The notes under the pieces are model-generated. The model searched no databases. It was not told the DNA's origin and saw only the letters and a list, made by a program, of their open reading frames with translations. Below, in pieces: positions 49,486 to 61,555 of a stretch of 64,000 nt of DNA. A program made the translations under genes and the position numbers. The stretch covers positions 12,462,001 through 12,526,000 of the forward strand of contig OZ316893.1 in assembly GCA_973895155.1 (NCBI GenBank), written 5' to 3'. The DNA is from Marsupella aquatica. Lineage: Eukaryota; Marchantiophyta. Every line of letters begins with the position of its first letter. Position 1 is the stretch's first letter.

Positions 49486-51616
49486 AAGTTGTTTAGACAT
49501 CTCATATGTTGTTGTGACCATCTCATCATTATGACGATGCAGTTACTCTGGCCATGAGGGTGTTGTGGCTATGCTGGTCTTGCGGCCATGTTGTTGCCAA
49601 GCCCGATGCCAACGCATTGCATAGATATATTGAGATAAGGTAAAGAACTGTTGATTAAAATCTGGGTTTTTTAAGGTGGATCAAACTAAAATATTGGATT
49701 CTCCATAATTCTTTCTTGCCAATTTCATGTGAAAAGTGTCAAGCAATACATGTCTTGTGGAGAAATGATGTTGGGAGCTTGATCTTCTTGGCCTTCATTA
49801 AAGATGCATTTTTTGAAAAGCTTTTCAAAGAGAATGTTGGAGTATAGATGGAATAACAAAATTTGGACCTATTTTATACAAAACATAAAACAAAAAACAA
49901 AAAAATAATCAAAACATGTGCACCCGGGGGCCATATTCTCTCTTGCACTCACTTTGCTTTTGCATTTTTATTTTATTTTGGAAGAAAATGTTATTTTATT
50001 GTGAAAACTATATTGTTGGGGAGAGCAAGGATGTGGGAGGGTAAGAGTGAGTGCAAGAGAGATGATGGCCCCTGGGGTTTTAAAACTATTGGGAGGGGAA
50101 TGTTTTAATTTTCGCTCTCCCCTTTGTTCCTATTTCTACACTCCTATGCCACACCATTACTCCCTTTTTTTCTTACATTGGCACCATTAAATAAACAGAA
50201 AAAATGTACAACTAAATACAGAGAAGAAAATGAGAAAATTAACCCATTTTCTTTCGTTCCAGAGTCTCATAGGCTCTGCAAAAATCCAAAAAGTTCTCAT
50301 GCCCCAAAAGATTCTCCTTCCCTTCGTGTGTACTTTCATACTTTTAAAAAACACATTTAAGATGATGTCACATAAGTATCTTTCATATTCGATGTCAGAT
50401 TAGTATCATCTCCTATATGTTGTATTTTACTATTAGAATGAGCATATCATTTGACATACGGACCTGATCAATAAATCCAAGAGTACAAACAAATCTTTGA
50501 AAAAATCTGACGGCTCAGGTTTGTTCCCTCCATTTCTGAATTTGTAAGCAGACGAACTTAGAGCTTTTTGGCGACATTGCATATTACAGAAGTAGATTTT
50601 GGTTAGTGTTTGCCCCATCCTTGTTTTTTGTTCATCCTCATTTCAGTTCTGTATTTTTTAGAATTAATGTCACTTTGGTCCATTGATTTTATTGAACTTC
50701 ATTATCAGTTTTGTTTTTATGGGAAATTATGGGTCTAGAGGCTTCGTGACTCTAGACCTAGGCCTTAAGAGGGGCTTAAGTTGATGCTCTTATAGTAAGA
50801 CAAGCCCTATGTCTGTGCATCACACTATGCAAGGAGGGCCGGCCCATAGGGATCTCGGGGGTCTCACTATATGGGGACCTCCCCATCGCCTGCGACGTTT
50901 TTAGGCCTCGGACCCCCTAAAATGTAAGATTTTTTTTTAATTTTTTAACCCCTATAAAGTTGGAATATTCTTGGAATATTCTAAAAATTGGATTAAAAAG
51001 ACCCTAATGTTCTTATAAGTCTCAAAATTGAATTTAAAAGACCCTATTGTTCTTCTACAAAAATTCTTAAGTCTTCCCTTAGAACCAATAAAATGACCCT
51101 ATCCTTCGTCGCACGTGATATGCCATTTTTGTGGAAGTGAAACCCCCGAGATAGGGATTCGGGTTGGGATACCCATAAGGCAGCACATATGTGCTAGTGT
51201 GCACATTTCCTCCATCAATGGTCACAAAAAATAGCTACTTGAATCCAACAGTTGTGGATCTTTCCAGCACAGGAGCTTTTTTGTATTGGGATGAAGGACA
51301 AAAAATGCGGGATCTCTTATTATAGTTGTAGATGTCACTCTTTTGACATAATTATTACATTGCCACTTTTTTCTTCTATTTACTACTATTTTAGTAGTGG
51401 CTGTGAAGAAAAGGCCCTCATTGTGGACTATTTTATAGTAAATAATTGATTTATAGATTGAAGTGGAAATACACATAACAATTGAATTAAATCATTAATA
51501 TGTTATTTATTTAAAAATTTAGTGAACAGTCGTGTCTCTTAAATAAGCCTTTTCATCTAACCAATCACAAAAAGAATAAAAGTCATTTGATTGATGTGGA
51601 TAGCCTTTGCTACTCT
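49486..51616. other. AT-rich intergenic stretch with degenerate Helitron-end phrases
   Basis: No gene. AAGCCCGATGCCAACGCATTGCAT at 49600 and AAGCCCTATGTCTGTGCATCACA near 50800 resemble decayed Helitron termini. A loose 50-bp direct repeat with AAAAGACCCTAnTGTTCTT lies at 50985-51060. Confidence 0.35.
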
Positions 51617-51960
51617 TGTTGAGCATAGACGACATTCGCAACGGCAAGCCCATGAACCATCCAACGTACAATAGTCAACACAGAGAGATACATGGTTCAC
51701 CTCCACATGAGGCTACGTCCACGGGAGCACACAAGAGCTTTACTGCACTCTAGGCCGACTGGCCATACCAAGCATCCACAACATAAGCTCTCCCTATCTC
51801 TCAACTAGCTCTGTAACAATGAGTCTAAGTTCCACCAAGGTCTGGCATTAGCCCTGGCTATACTCACAACAACACTACCGCTAACATTAGCTAAGTCCTA
51901 ACCCGAGTTAGACTAACTATGGTTAGCTCATGAGTCACAAGACTAGAGCAATATCTAACA
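51617..51960 (-). repeat. 3' LTR of the copia element
   Basis: Reads TGTTAGATATTGC at its start and ends CAACA on the minus strand, with short TGTT/AACA inverted ends. It pairs with the copy at 58042-58385 without length difference. Confidence 0.97.
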
Positions 51961-51972
51961 AACTCCCCCTTG
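51961..51972 (-). promoter_or_regulatory. Polypurine tract of the copia element
   Basis: CAAGGGGGAGTT on the minus strand directly abuts the 3' LTR, the expected site of plus-strand priming. Confidence 0.85.
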
Positions 51973-52173
51973 ACTCTTGTCTTGGGGACTGGACTAAATG
52001 CTACCATATGGAATCCTCAGCGGGAAGTTCTAGACAATCACCAAACCAGGTCTCCCTCTAAAAACCACAAGGGTTAACTAAGGGTTAACTAGAACTAAGC
52101 CGCAGCCAAATAGGAATGAGTAATCCATATACAAATAGTCACACATTGCTAAATAACTTTACTTGCATTACAA

Positions 52174-53656
52174 CTACAAAACTTGCAAAGTAGCACGGTG
52201 TCTTGAGAAACTCTCCAAAGGAATCACTTTGGTAAAGGCATCAGCGGAATTGAGCTTTCCATCAATCTGGACTAGCTCAAAAGTTTTATCAGACACTGCT
52301 TGCCTGATAAAATGGTACCTGATATCAATGTGTTTCACCCTATTATCCATCACTTGGTTAGCAACCAAGTGAAGAGCACTCTGACTTCACAGTGTAGAGT
52401 CATTTTGCCATGTTCTAAACCCATCTCCGCGATCAACTTGTCCAACCATTGCTTCCTTTGTTGCTTCTGCTGCTGCAATATACTCTGCTTCTGTAGTAGA
52501 TTGAGATATACACTTTTTCAAGGTAGATTTTCAACTAATACATCCTCCTCTAAGAGTAAATACAAACCCAGTTGTAGACCTCCTTGTGTCCAGACAGCCT
52601 CCATAGTCAGAATTTACATAGCCAACTAACGTTCTATTTGATCTGTCATCAAATAGTAATCCATAGTCCTGTGTTCCCTTCAGATACTTGAGAATCCATT
52701 TCACAGCTTCCCAATGTACCTTCCCTGAATTTGACATGAATCTGCTTACCTTGCCCATTGCTAGGGCCAAATCAGGCTTAGTACAAGTCATCAAATACAT
52801 CAGACTACCTACTGCCTTCTCATAAGGAATCTTAGCCATCAGTCTTTTCTCCATAGCATCCGTAGGAGAGAAAGCCGATGATAACTTGAAATGTGAAGCT
52901 AGAAAGGAATACTCACTGGCTTATAGTTTTCCATTTTGAATCGTGCAAGTACTTTCCTCGCATACTGGCTTTGACTCAAGCACAACTGTCTAGTTTCAGA
53001 GTTCCTAAAAATCTCCATCCCTAAGATCCTCTTGGCTTACCAAGATCCTTCATCCTGAATTCAGAACTCAATTTTGCCTTGAGACTATCAACCTCAGATT
53101 GATCTTTAGCCACAATCAGCATGTCATCCACATAGATCACCAAAATGATGAAACCAAATACATCATTCTTGACTGATTTTGTATACACACAAGGATCATA
53201 CACCATCCTTGTAAAACCTTGAGCAAGCATAAAATCATCAAACCGCTTGTTCCATTGTCTGGGAGATTGCTTCAATCCATACAAGGACTTGAGCAATCTG
53301 CAAACTAAGTTCTCTTGGCCCTTCTTCATAAAGCCTAGTGGTTGTCTCATGAAGATCATCTATTCCAAATTGCTATAGAGAAAAGCAATAACAACATCCA
53401 TCTGATCCATCACCAGATCAAAAAACACAACAAGCTGATACAAGATCCGAATTATGGAATACTTAGCCATCGGTGAAAAGACCTCATTGTAATCCATTCC
53501 TTTCTCTTGAGTAAATCTCTTGGCAACAAGCCTTGCCTTGTAGATCTTGTCTCCACCCTTTGAAGGACTGTCATTCAACTTGTAAATCCACTTGTTGTCC
53601 ACCACTTGCTGACCTCTTGGAAGCTCCACCAGCTCCCATGTCTTGTTGTCACTCAA
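52174..53656 (-). pseudogene. Copia reverse transcriptase and RNase H, broken
   Basis: Fragments in order: 53656-53360 (start of RT, KWIYK and ARLVAK motifs), 53359-53021 (FMRQP, SLYGLKQSPRQW and the catalytic YVDD at about 53134-53123), 52854-52531 (TKPDLALAMG, LKYLKGTQDYGL) and 52368-52174 (RNase H tail: HIDIRYHFIRQ). A TAG at 53360-53362 interrupts RT just before the FMRQP motif, and frameshifts separate the later pieces. The catalytic aspartates persist although the frame is lost. Confidence 0.93.
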
Positions 53657-53659
53657 AGA

Positions 53660-54870
53660 TTACAACTCCCTCTGCATTGTTGCATTCCATTCATGCTTCT
53701 GCTCTGAAGCACAAGCCTCACTGTACGAAGAAGGTTCTCCTTCTTCCAAGATCAAAGCCATGTTATCATCATCAGGTGCAATGTCAATATCATCAGATAG
53801 CTTAGATGAGTCTGCCCATTGACCATACCTGGTAGGAGCTCTAGTAGAACAATTGGAAGTTCTTCTAGTAGATGACTCAGGCTGATCTGCTACTGCTGCA
53901 GGCTGAATTTGAGGTACTCTAGCAACAATCTGCTCCTCTTGTTCCATCACAGGAACCAGCTCTAAGCCCAGAGCTTCTCCATCTCTCCTGTCATAAACAT
54001 CATCATGACTAATCTCCCCCTCAACCCGGTCCGAGATGGAAGATTTCCCCTTGTCAGTATGGGAGTTCTGAGAACTCTCCCCCTCCTTTGATGATCTAGA
54101 TTCATTAAAGGACACATCTCTACTGACAATTAGTTTATAAATTACTGGATCCCATAACCTATAACCCTCCACACCTTTCTGATAGCCAAGGAAAATGCAC
54201 TTCTTCGACTTGGACTCTAGCTTTGATTGAAGCTGGGAAGGTGTAAGCACATAAGCATCACATCCAAAAATCTTTAGATGTGAGTAATCTGCTGGACGCC
54301 CGTACTTCATTTCAAATGGCATCTTGAATTCAATAGAATTGGATGAAGAAAAATTTACCCAATAAGTTGCAGTGTTGACAGCTTCAGCCCAAAACTCATG
54401 TGGTAAGCATGATTGACTCAACATACTCCTCGAGCGGTCCAATAGTGTTTGGTTGAGTCTCTCAGATACACCATTCTGCTGAGGAGTAGAACTTGTTGTG
54501 AGATGGCGGGTAATCCCTGCTCCTTACAATACGTTCCAAATTCCCCGAAACTGTATTCACCGTCATTATCCGATCAAAGATATCTCACCTTATTACCAAT
54601 CTGATTCTCAACTTGGGCTTTCCACTTCTTAAAAGTGGCAAAAATATCAGACTTATTGTGTAGAAAGTATATCCACACATACCTTGAGTAAGATTTCGTC
54701 TATGAACGTGACATAGTATAACCGTCCAGAATGTGAGGGAGTAGGGGCTGGACCCCACACACACTATGTACATACTCAAGTACCTTCTTGCTGGTGTAAG
54801 TTCCAACTCCGAAGGGTTTCGTGTGCTGCTTCCCAAGCACACAGTGCTCACCAAATTCCAACTTACAAGA
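53660..54870 (-). pseudogene. Copia integrase, frameshifted
   Basis: The C-terminal half is open at 54442-53660 (PHEFWAEAVNTATYW, then the GYQKGVEGYRLWDP domain typical of copia integrase). Upstream, catalytic-core pieces lie in different frames between 54870 and 54450. They include a CGA-to-TGA-type stop in the conserved SDNxGEY segment. Confidence 0.88.
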
Positions 54871-54877
54871 TTGCAAA

Positions 54878-55393
54878 TTAGAAAGTAATCTTTTTTTTCT
54901 GAAGAATAGCCAAACCTTTTTCACTCATGTGGCCCAAACAGAAGTGCCACATCCGGGCCGTCTTCTCATGAGATAAGGTTACATTGGCTTCATCATAGAC
55001 TACATTGCCCTCCAAAACGTATAGATTGTTATGTCTCTTTCCCTTCACTACAACTTTAGTACCAGTTGAAACCTGAAGGACACCATTAGCAGAACTCCAC
55101 TGATGACCATTTGCTTCTAAAACTCCAAGTGAAATGAGAATTTTCATCATGCTGGGAATATATCTTACATTCCTCAATGTTATCATAGCACCATCAAACA
55201 TATGAAATCTAACAGATCCAAGTCCAACTACTTGACATGGGATTCCATTTCCCATCAACACTGACCCGTTGGAAACCGTGTAAGAACTAAAAAAATCTCT
55301 CCTAGAGCAAATGTGAAAAGTATATGCACTATCTAGAATCCAGTCATTACTACCTGGATTTGACACTACGTTGAGAGCATAACCTTGGCATCA
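54878..55393 (-). pseudogene. Copia protease and pre-integrase domain, degenerate
   Basis: The protease segment reads WILDSAYTFHIC where a DSG-type aspartic-protease site is expected, so the catalytic glycine is changed. The pre-integrase zinc segment follows (MWHFCLGHMSEKGL). A TGA at 55391-55393 separates it from the gag zinc knuckle upstream. Confidence 0.88.
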
Positions 55394-55459
55394 CAATATG
55401 TCATCATCATCAAGCAAATCTACCTCATGCGAGTTCGATGTCGCCTTAGCTGATGCAGT

Positions 55460-56445
55460 AGGGTCCTTTACTCGACAATCCCTTTTCATGTGGCCAGACT
55501 TGCCACATCTCCAACATGCAAGAGGCTCCTCTCTTGCGATTTTCTTCTAGGTTTAGATCTCCCCCGTGATGTAGATCTAAATCTATTCTGCCCATTCGTG
55601 TGTTGCGCTGATCTTCCACGGTTCACGTTCAGCGTAGTGCAAGAAGAAGATGCAGTCTGTGATTGACCCAACTTCTTCTGAGCATTATCAGACAGTAAAG
55701 AGCTCACTACCTCATTATACAAAATGGACTTCAAATCTCTGTACAAGAGCACTTGTTTCAAGCCCTGATAAGATGGCGGTAAGGAGCTTAATAGAATCAA
55801 GGCCTTATCCTCATCTTCAACTCCCTTACCCAGGTTTGACAGATCCACCGCTAGACTGTCAAACTCATCCAGGTGATCCTGCAACTTGCTCCCTTCCTTG
55901 AGCCTGAGGCTCATCAAGAGAGACTTCTTGTACAGCCGGTTTGACGTATCTTCCTGGTAGTACTTCTCTCTTAGAGCCTTGAATAGTGACGCGCAATCCG
56001 CATAATCATCTAGCTTCTTGATGATGTGCGGCTTCAGATAAAGCATCACTGCATTGACAGCAATCACCTGCTCTTGTCTCCACTACTTTTTTGAGATCTC
56101 CTCCTCTCCATCATATTGCTCTCGCGAAGAGAGCAGATGAGCTAAGCCCATGGCCCTAAGAACACCCTTCACTTGCTTCTCCCAGAGCAAGTAATCAGTA
56201 CAACCATCGTACTTCTCCACCTCAAACTTCACTCCTCCAAATCTAGCCATCTCCCTCTTCTTCCCCACTACTAACAGCTCTGGTAGTAGGATAGCTTCCT
56301 CCACAGCACACCGCACCGGTGATCGTACCGGTGATACTAGTTCCTCCTCAAACGGTAGCAGCTCCTCTTTAGACTCTCTATCTGACCGTCGTGATCCTGA
56401 AGCTCCACCGATGCCAATTCTTCCAGTATTCTTCGAGTCACTCAT
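55460..56445 (-). pseudogene. Copia gag with zinc knuckle, two lesions
   Basis: Starts at the ATG at 56445. The frame is cut by a TAG at 56083-56085 just before the W-x-x-x-E segment of the UBN2-like gag domain, then reopens at 56067-55486 (LYLKPHI, LLSSLPPSY). The CX2CX4HX4C zinc knuckle (CWRCGKSGHMKRDC) is present near 55470-55525 but in another frame, so a small indel lies just upstream of it. Confidence 0.92.
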
Positions 56446-58027
56446 ATGAGAAAATCATGAAAAAAAGTCTTTTTTCAAAACTTCTCATAAAACTCAAAAC
56501 TCAACACCGCCGCGTAGCCCACGAAGCTAGGAGTCCAATACTGAAAGCGGAAATCAAAATCAAAATTCGACGGAAAAGTTATTCAAATTTTGATCGGGGT
56601 GGGTAAAACCTTAGGAAACTCCCCCATTTTGACCACCTCAGAGAATAACCGAATTACCAAGTATAACCCATCGTCGGAATAGCGATGTGATCGGTACGCC
56701 GCGTTGCCAACTTCAATGGCTACAACCTCGCCAAAAAAGAACCAAAAAAGTTACCGTTTGGCAAACGGAATCTTTGTCGGACGGCCAAAAAATAGCTCTC
56801 GATCTGTTTTTTGGGAATATTCCCGCACAGTCCGACAGGGCTCACAGGGGGCCATTCCCCGTGTCGAAGCGGTTAAAACAAAGGGCAACAGGTCCCGACA
56901 CAAGGAGAACAAAGGGGAGGAAAAACGACTTAAAAAAGGTGTCTTAAAGGGGGTGCTAAGCCCCTTAGACCTTAAATACCCCGTAAAGGGCCGAGTATAT
57001 GTCGATCAGGGGTATAGGGGGCCGCAAAGGGGGTGACACGTGGCCAGCTACGGCTTCTTACACAGCTGGATACGGGGTCGGGGGCGAAAAAATGCCGTGC
57101 GCCGGGGAGGGGCGTCGGCAAGAGGCAGGGCAGGGCGCAAGGAGGTGGCAGGGCCGATAGGGCGTGAGCCGGTGGAGAGGGTGCGGGGGTGGAGTGGTCG
57201 TTGCTGGCGCCGGCAGCCTGAGGCGAGGAGTGCACGAGCCCAAAAATATTTTGGACGGCTGCTGCGAAGCCGTGTACTGTGCGAGCCGGCACACGAAAAA
57301 AGTGTCCTTAAAGTAACCAAAAAAAATATGTCATTTTCAAAGAAAAAAGCCGGTTACACACCTAAATCGTCGCTGTTTTAAACAAGAAAACAACGAGTTA
57401 CTGACGGGATCATATGTTGCCAAATCACACCGGCGCCGTCTGCAGCTCCAGCACTGTAAAAGCTCTCCGTCGTGTCGTCTTCACTCCGCGTCAAGTGCCA
57501 ATCCCGGGCTCAAAATGATCGTCTCGCAGCGATCAAACAGTTGAGCCATAGCACTTCACATTTCTTCCACTGAGTCAGACATCACGAAGAGAAACCCGGT
57601 TCAGATGGGAACAAGCTCCATAGCTTGTGAAAAAACCTGAACGCCTTCGTCACTCGTCACGTCGCACTCGGTAACAACTCGGTAGCAATCCAGCTACCGA
57701 AACGACCAGCTTGCTTCAACCTTCAACTTGAGCTATAATGTGCAATCCCTCCCGCACCGCACAACTCACACCGTTGAAAAATGCGAACTTTGGTCTCTCC
57801 CCCGAAATACCGTCAAACACGAATAAACCCTGAACGACGCAAACTTCAATTCCTCCGCACCACGGATACCGATCAGCAAGTTCTAACCACCGTTAGAAAG
57901 CCCTCTCACTAACCTATCCGCATAGCTACACACATTCGAGTTTCATGCAATGAAACTCCGAATGTACCATCGACAATGAACGCTGGAAAAAACCTGTCAC
58001 GAAAAAACCTCGTCACCTCCCAGGCAT
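56446..58027 (-). other. Long untranslated leader of the copia element with a GC-rich island
   Basis: Some 1.58 kb separate the PBS from gag, which is long for a copia element of this size. Positions 56940-57300 are much more GC-rich than the rest and contain a perfect G-box CACGTG at 57037-57042. Frames across the island on both strands are open because of composition. No accessory gene is recognised. Confidence 0.6.
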
Positions 58028-58039
58028 GCTCTGATACCA
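58028..58039 (-). promoter_or_regulatory. Primer-binding site for initiator tRNA-Met
   Basis: TGGTATCAGAGC on the minus strand, two bases inside the 5' LTR. This is the common plant copia PBS. Confidence 0.95.
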
Positions 58040-58041
58040 CT

Positions 58042-58385
58042 TGTTGTGCATAGACGACATTCGCAACGGCAAGCCCATGAACCATCCAACGTACAATAGT
58101 CGACATAGAGAGATACGTGGTTCACCTCCACATGAGGCTACATCCATGGGAACACACAAGAGCTTTATTGCACTCTAGGCCGACTGGCCATACCAAACAT
58201 CCACAGCACAAGCTCTCCCTATCTCTCAACTAGCTCCGTAACAATGAGCCTAAGTTTCACCAAGGTCTGGCATCAGCCCTGGCTATACTCACAACAGCAC
58301 TACCGCTAACATTAGCTAAGTCCTAACCCAAGTTAGCCTAACTGTGGTTAGCTCATGAGTCACAAGACTAGAGCAATATCTAACA
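58042..58385 (-). repeat. 5' LTR of the copia element
   Basis: Partner of 51617-51960, equal length. It drives transcription on the minus strand if still active. Confidence 0.97.
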
Positions 58386-58390
58386 ACTCT

Positions 58391-59080
58391 CAGGAATGTC
58401 AGGGTTTTCAGTTGTAGGTTAAGAAAAGTAACTCGGGTTAGCTCATCGGGATCCAACAACTGACATCGCTCCTGGAACGGGAATCAAACAGCCGCCATGT
58501 CCCTCAAGGTTAAGTCAACGACCCTCAGTTCATATTTCACGGAGGGGTGGTTGGCTGCTCCGACTCTCCCTTTGTTCTCCCGCAAACCTGTTTTCACCCG
58601 GCTGCTAGAGGGCCCCTCCTGCCCGTTGCCCGACTGCGTCTTTGCTCCCTGCCCTGACTGCGCTTTCACTCCCTGCTGCTGCATCTTCACCTACCAAGTA
58701 ATTTTGCTCACCCCAACTGCGTACCCCAACTGCGTCTGGCCCCGCCTGGGCTGCGCCGTTGCGTCCTTCCTGCGCCCTGACCCTCCCCGAGTCCCTCCTG
58801 CAAAACACTACTAGTTATGTGCGGCCTGGCCTGAAGTACTCTCTCCGCTGGGAAAGACTCTCATTTTTTCTTGTGTGTGGCCACCATAGCCAGAGCTTGA
58901 AATGAGGGTTGGATCATGCCCGTGTCCACCAATGCTGGTCTCAATCCCACATGAAGTGAGACTGGCGGTCTTGTTTGCCTCACTCCAGACTGTGATTACA
59001 CTGAACCTTTAAGCAGAGCTGATCAGACTCCTCCTCCACCAGCTAGTGCTCTTACATGCTCTTACCTGTTGCCAAACTCC
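58391..59080. other. No gene seen
   Basis: Target-site flank of the copia element. A phrase AACTGCGTACCCCAACTGCGT is doubled near 58715. Frames of 68-105 codons overlap on both strands and have no signature. Confidence 0.3.
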
Positions 59081-59084
59081 TCTC

Positions 59085-59872
59085 TCCCCAAACTGAGCTA
59101 AATTACTAACTTGCCCCCAAAATTATTTTAATTGCAAGGTTGCCTCCCATATTGTATACATGGGTTACATTAACAGTTTTAGTTGACCCAAGGTGATTTC
59201 TCATTGGTGGACTAACATGTGGCAAGGCACTATTGGCTCTGCCTTACCCTGGCAGAGTTTACCCTCACCGGGCTAGTTCTTTCCCATTTTTTGAACAAGC
59301 CTTGCACCAAACAGGGCTGGCCCCTCCCCCTCGCAAGTTTCATTCCCAACCGGGATCCCAACCCTGACGACCTGGCTGGTTGGGTGCTGCAATTTCCCTT
59401 CAATGGGGTCCCACACTCCATAGGGGCCTGATGATCCTTGGGTCCCGAGGATCCATCCTACTCCCACTTTTCTGAAGGAAAGAGGCCCCGAGAGTATACA
59501 TAGTTTCCATGTGTAAACAACCTACATTTGGGCCTATCACCTATTTTGAGCTAGGTCATCAGGATTTAAAACTCGAGAGGGGGATGGGCCAGCCCTGTTT
59601 GGTGCAGGGCTCATTCAAAAAATGTGAAAGAGGTAGCCCAGTGAGGGTAAATTATGCCAGGGTAAGGCGGAGCCAATAGTGCCTTGCCACATGTTAGTCC
59701 ACCAATGAGAAATCACCCTGGGTTAAATAACTAAAACTGTTAATGTAACCTGTGTATACAATATGGGGGGGGGGGGGGGGGCAACCTAGCAATTAAAAAT
59801 AATTTTGGGGGGAAGTTAGTAATTTAGCTCAATTTGGGGGACACTTTAGTAAAAAGTTGTTACCAAAAACCC
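59085..59872. mobile_element. Long terminal-inverted-repeat element, about 0.8 kb
   Basis: Left arm 59085-59345 and right arm 59575-59872 are near-complementary over some 260-290 bp. Examples are GAGCTAAATTACTAACTTGC against the complement of AGTTAGTAATTTAGCTC, GGTGATTTCTCATTGGTGGA against the complement of TCCACCAATGAGAAATCACC, and GGCAAGGCACTATTGGCTC against GAGCCAATAGTGCCTTGCC. A run of about 19 G (59764-59782) interrupts the right arm. The right end carries the TTAGTAAAAA motif of the 19.65-kb element; the left end is decayed. No transposase is encoded. Confidence 0.85.
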
Positions 59873-60270
59873 CTCTCAACTTTGGCTTCCAGTTATGGCA
59901 ACTTATCCTAACTAACAAAATTTTGAAAAAGTCAGTCACTTTTGTTGCACCTACTTGTGTTAGACGCAGACACAATTATAAGTTATCACTAACTTACTAT
60001 CAGGTTTGAGGACCCTGCCACATTATTACTCTCCACGTGTAGGTTTTCAATTCATTATAAGCTTTACATTCTTAGTGCAAAGCTGGGCCTGGCAAACACA
60101 ACAGAAATTTCAGGCAGTTCAATAAAGTTATCCTTAATGTAAAGGGGCCAAAACCAGGGCCAGATTCCCAATTTGATTTTTTAGTGTGTTTCCTTAAAGT
60201 TTCGTAAAGTTCCCCTGCCGTAGGCCAGTTTAGCAAACAGTTTAGCAAATAAGCAGGTGAGTTAAGAGGT
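59873..60270. other. No gene seen
   Basis: AT-rich interval between the inverted-repeat element and the GAAGCAG repeats. Confidence 0.3.
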
Positions 60271-60274
60271 GCAC

Positions 60275-60500
60275 TCTGAGAAGCAGCCAGCTCGATTTGG
60301 AAAGCAGCTTGATCTGGGAAGCAACTAGCAAGAAAGGGGGCAGGAAAGCAGCGAAGCAGGAAAGCAGCTCAATCTGGGAAGCAGCCAGTTCGATTTGGAA
60401 AGCAGCAGCAGCTTGATCTGGGAAGCAGCAGCTCGATTTGGAAAGCAGCTCAAAGCGAAGCAGGAAAACACAGGAAAGCAGTGAGCAGCGAAGCAAGACA
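60275..60500. repeat. Irregular minisatellite of GGAAGCAGC/CTCGATTTGGAAAG phrases
   Basis: CTCGATTTGGAAAGCAGC (twice exact, once as TTCGATTTGG) alternates with TTGATCTGGGAAGCA (about four variants). Spacing is irregular. The minus frame 60242-60610 is a by-product. Confidence 0.7.
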
Positions 60501-60719
60501 GCAACTTGCATGCTATTTCTCAGCAGCTCGAGGCGATGGAGGGAATGAGCTTGCAGCATTGTCAGGCCTGAGCAGCAGCGACGGAGGCGAGGATGGAGCG
60601 ATGGAGACAAGGAAGCTGGGCAGTGCTCAGCAGCTCGAAGCTATGGAGGGCTTGGGCAACGATGCAGTGAAAACGGGCTTGGGCAAGAAAAGAGCAGAAC
60701 ATCGGGCCTGATACTAACT

Positions 60720-61555
60720 TGCGGTGAGAAGGGCCACACACTATTGGAAGGACAAAAAACAGGTTTTGCCCTGTTTCTCTACCCCGAGTACTCGAAGTTT
60801 CCATTTACGTTAACTCGTCCATTAATTTGCACTAAAGTCACGACCAGACGCCCTTAATTATGCACATGCGGATAACGTTAATGTTAAGTGAAAAGAGTAC
60901 CCAAAAGTAGGATCAAATCCATAAGCTCTCCTTTACGATTATATGTTCTTCCATATTTCTCCCTAATACGCGGGTTGACTCTACACTATGAAGCTGAGAC
61001 CATATGCCCTTAATCCTATATGCAAACATCCAATGTAGACACAGAAAAATGTGAATCAACAATGAGAAATTGCATTACGCTCTCAGGAGCTCATCCGGAA
61101 TTCCACATGAGTAAGAATTGTTCTCATGATCATCCTTCGAACAACGAACCATTAAGTGTGACGGGTAATCTTGTGTGTTAGGGCTTGAACGAGAGTGCTA
61201 CCCGAGCTGGGTACAGGGTACAAGTTGCACATAGCGGCTGCGTGGCTGGGTCGTGACTTCCATTGGAGGTGGAGTCAGGAAGCATTTGGTGATTGCCTAA
61301 AAGACCTTAGGGCGGGGGTTAATCGATGACATCAACTAGGAGTATGTTTGGCGGCGGAACATAAAGTACACCTGAAAAAGAGAGGAGCGATTATTGTTTG
61401 TCTAGAGCACTCACTAGTTGGGGAATCTCTGAACTATGGATCTGAGCCGATCATAAATGATGATAAAGAAAAGAAAGGAACATTCATAAACACAAGCATG
61501 ATAGGCAAAACATCCATTGTAGACACCGAATAAGTGAATAACAAGAAAAATGGTA
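60720..61555. other. Intergenic, with one old copy of the 61.56-kb repeat
   Basis: No gene. The segment 61020-61160 (AACATCCAATGTAGACAC through AGAACAACGAAC-like) is a diverged copy of 61507-61625, so a block of about 0.48 kb has been duplicated. Confidence 0.45.

Larger units (their letters stand above)
51617..58385 (-). mobile_element. Ty1/copia LTR retrotransposon, full-length, degenerate
   Basis: Two 344-bp LTRs bound a 6.77-kb element oriented on the minus strand, flanked by the 5-bp target duplication ACTCT (51612-51616 and 58386-58390). The gene order gag, protease, integrase, reverse transcriptase, RNase H identifies copia. PBS and PPT are in place. By eye the LTRs differ at about 19 of 344 positions (5-6%), nearly all transitions. 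Coding regions carry several stops and frameshifts, so this copy cannot move on its own. Confidence 0.97.

Noticed and set aside
57040-57381. Open frames on both strands inside the copia leader
   Set aside because: Composition-driven; no start context, domain or conservation can be shown.
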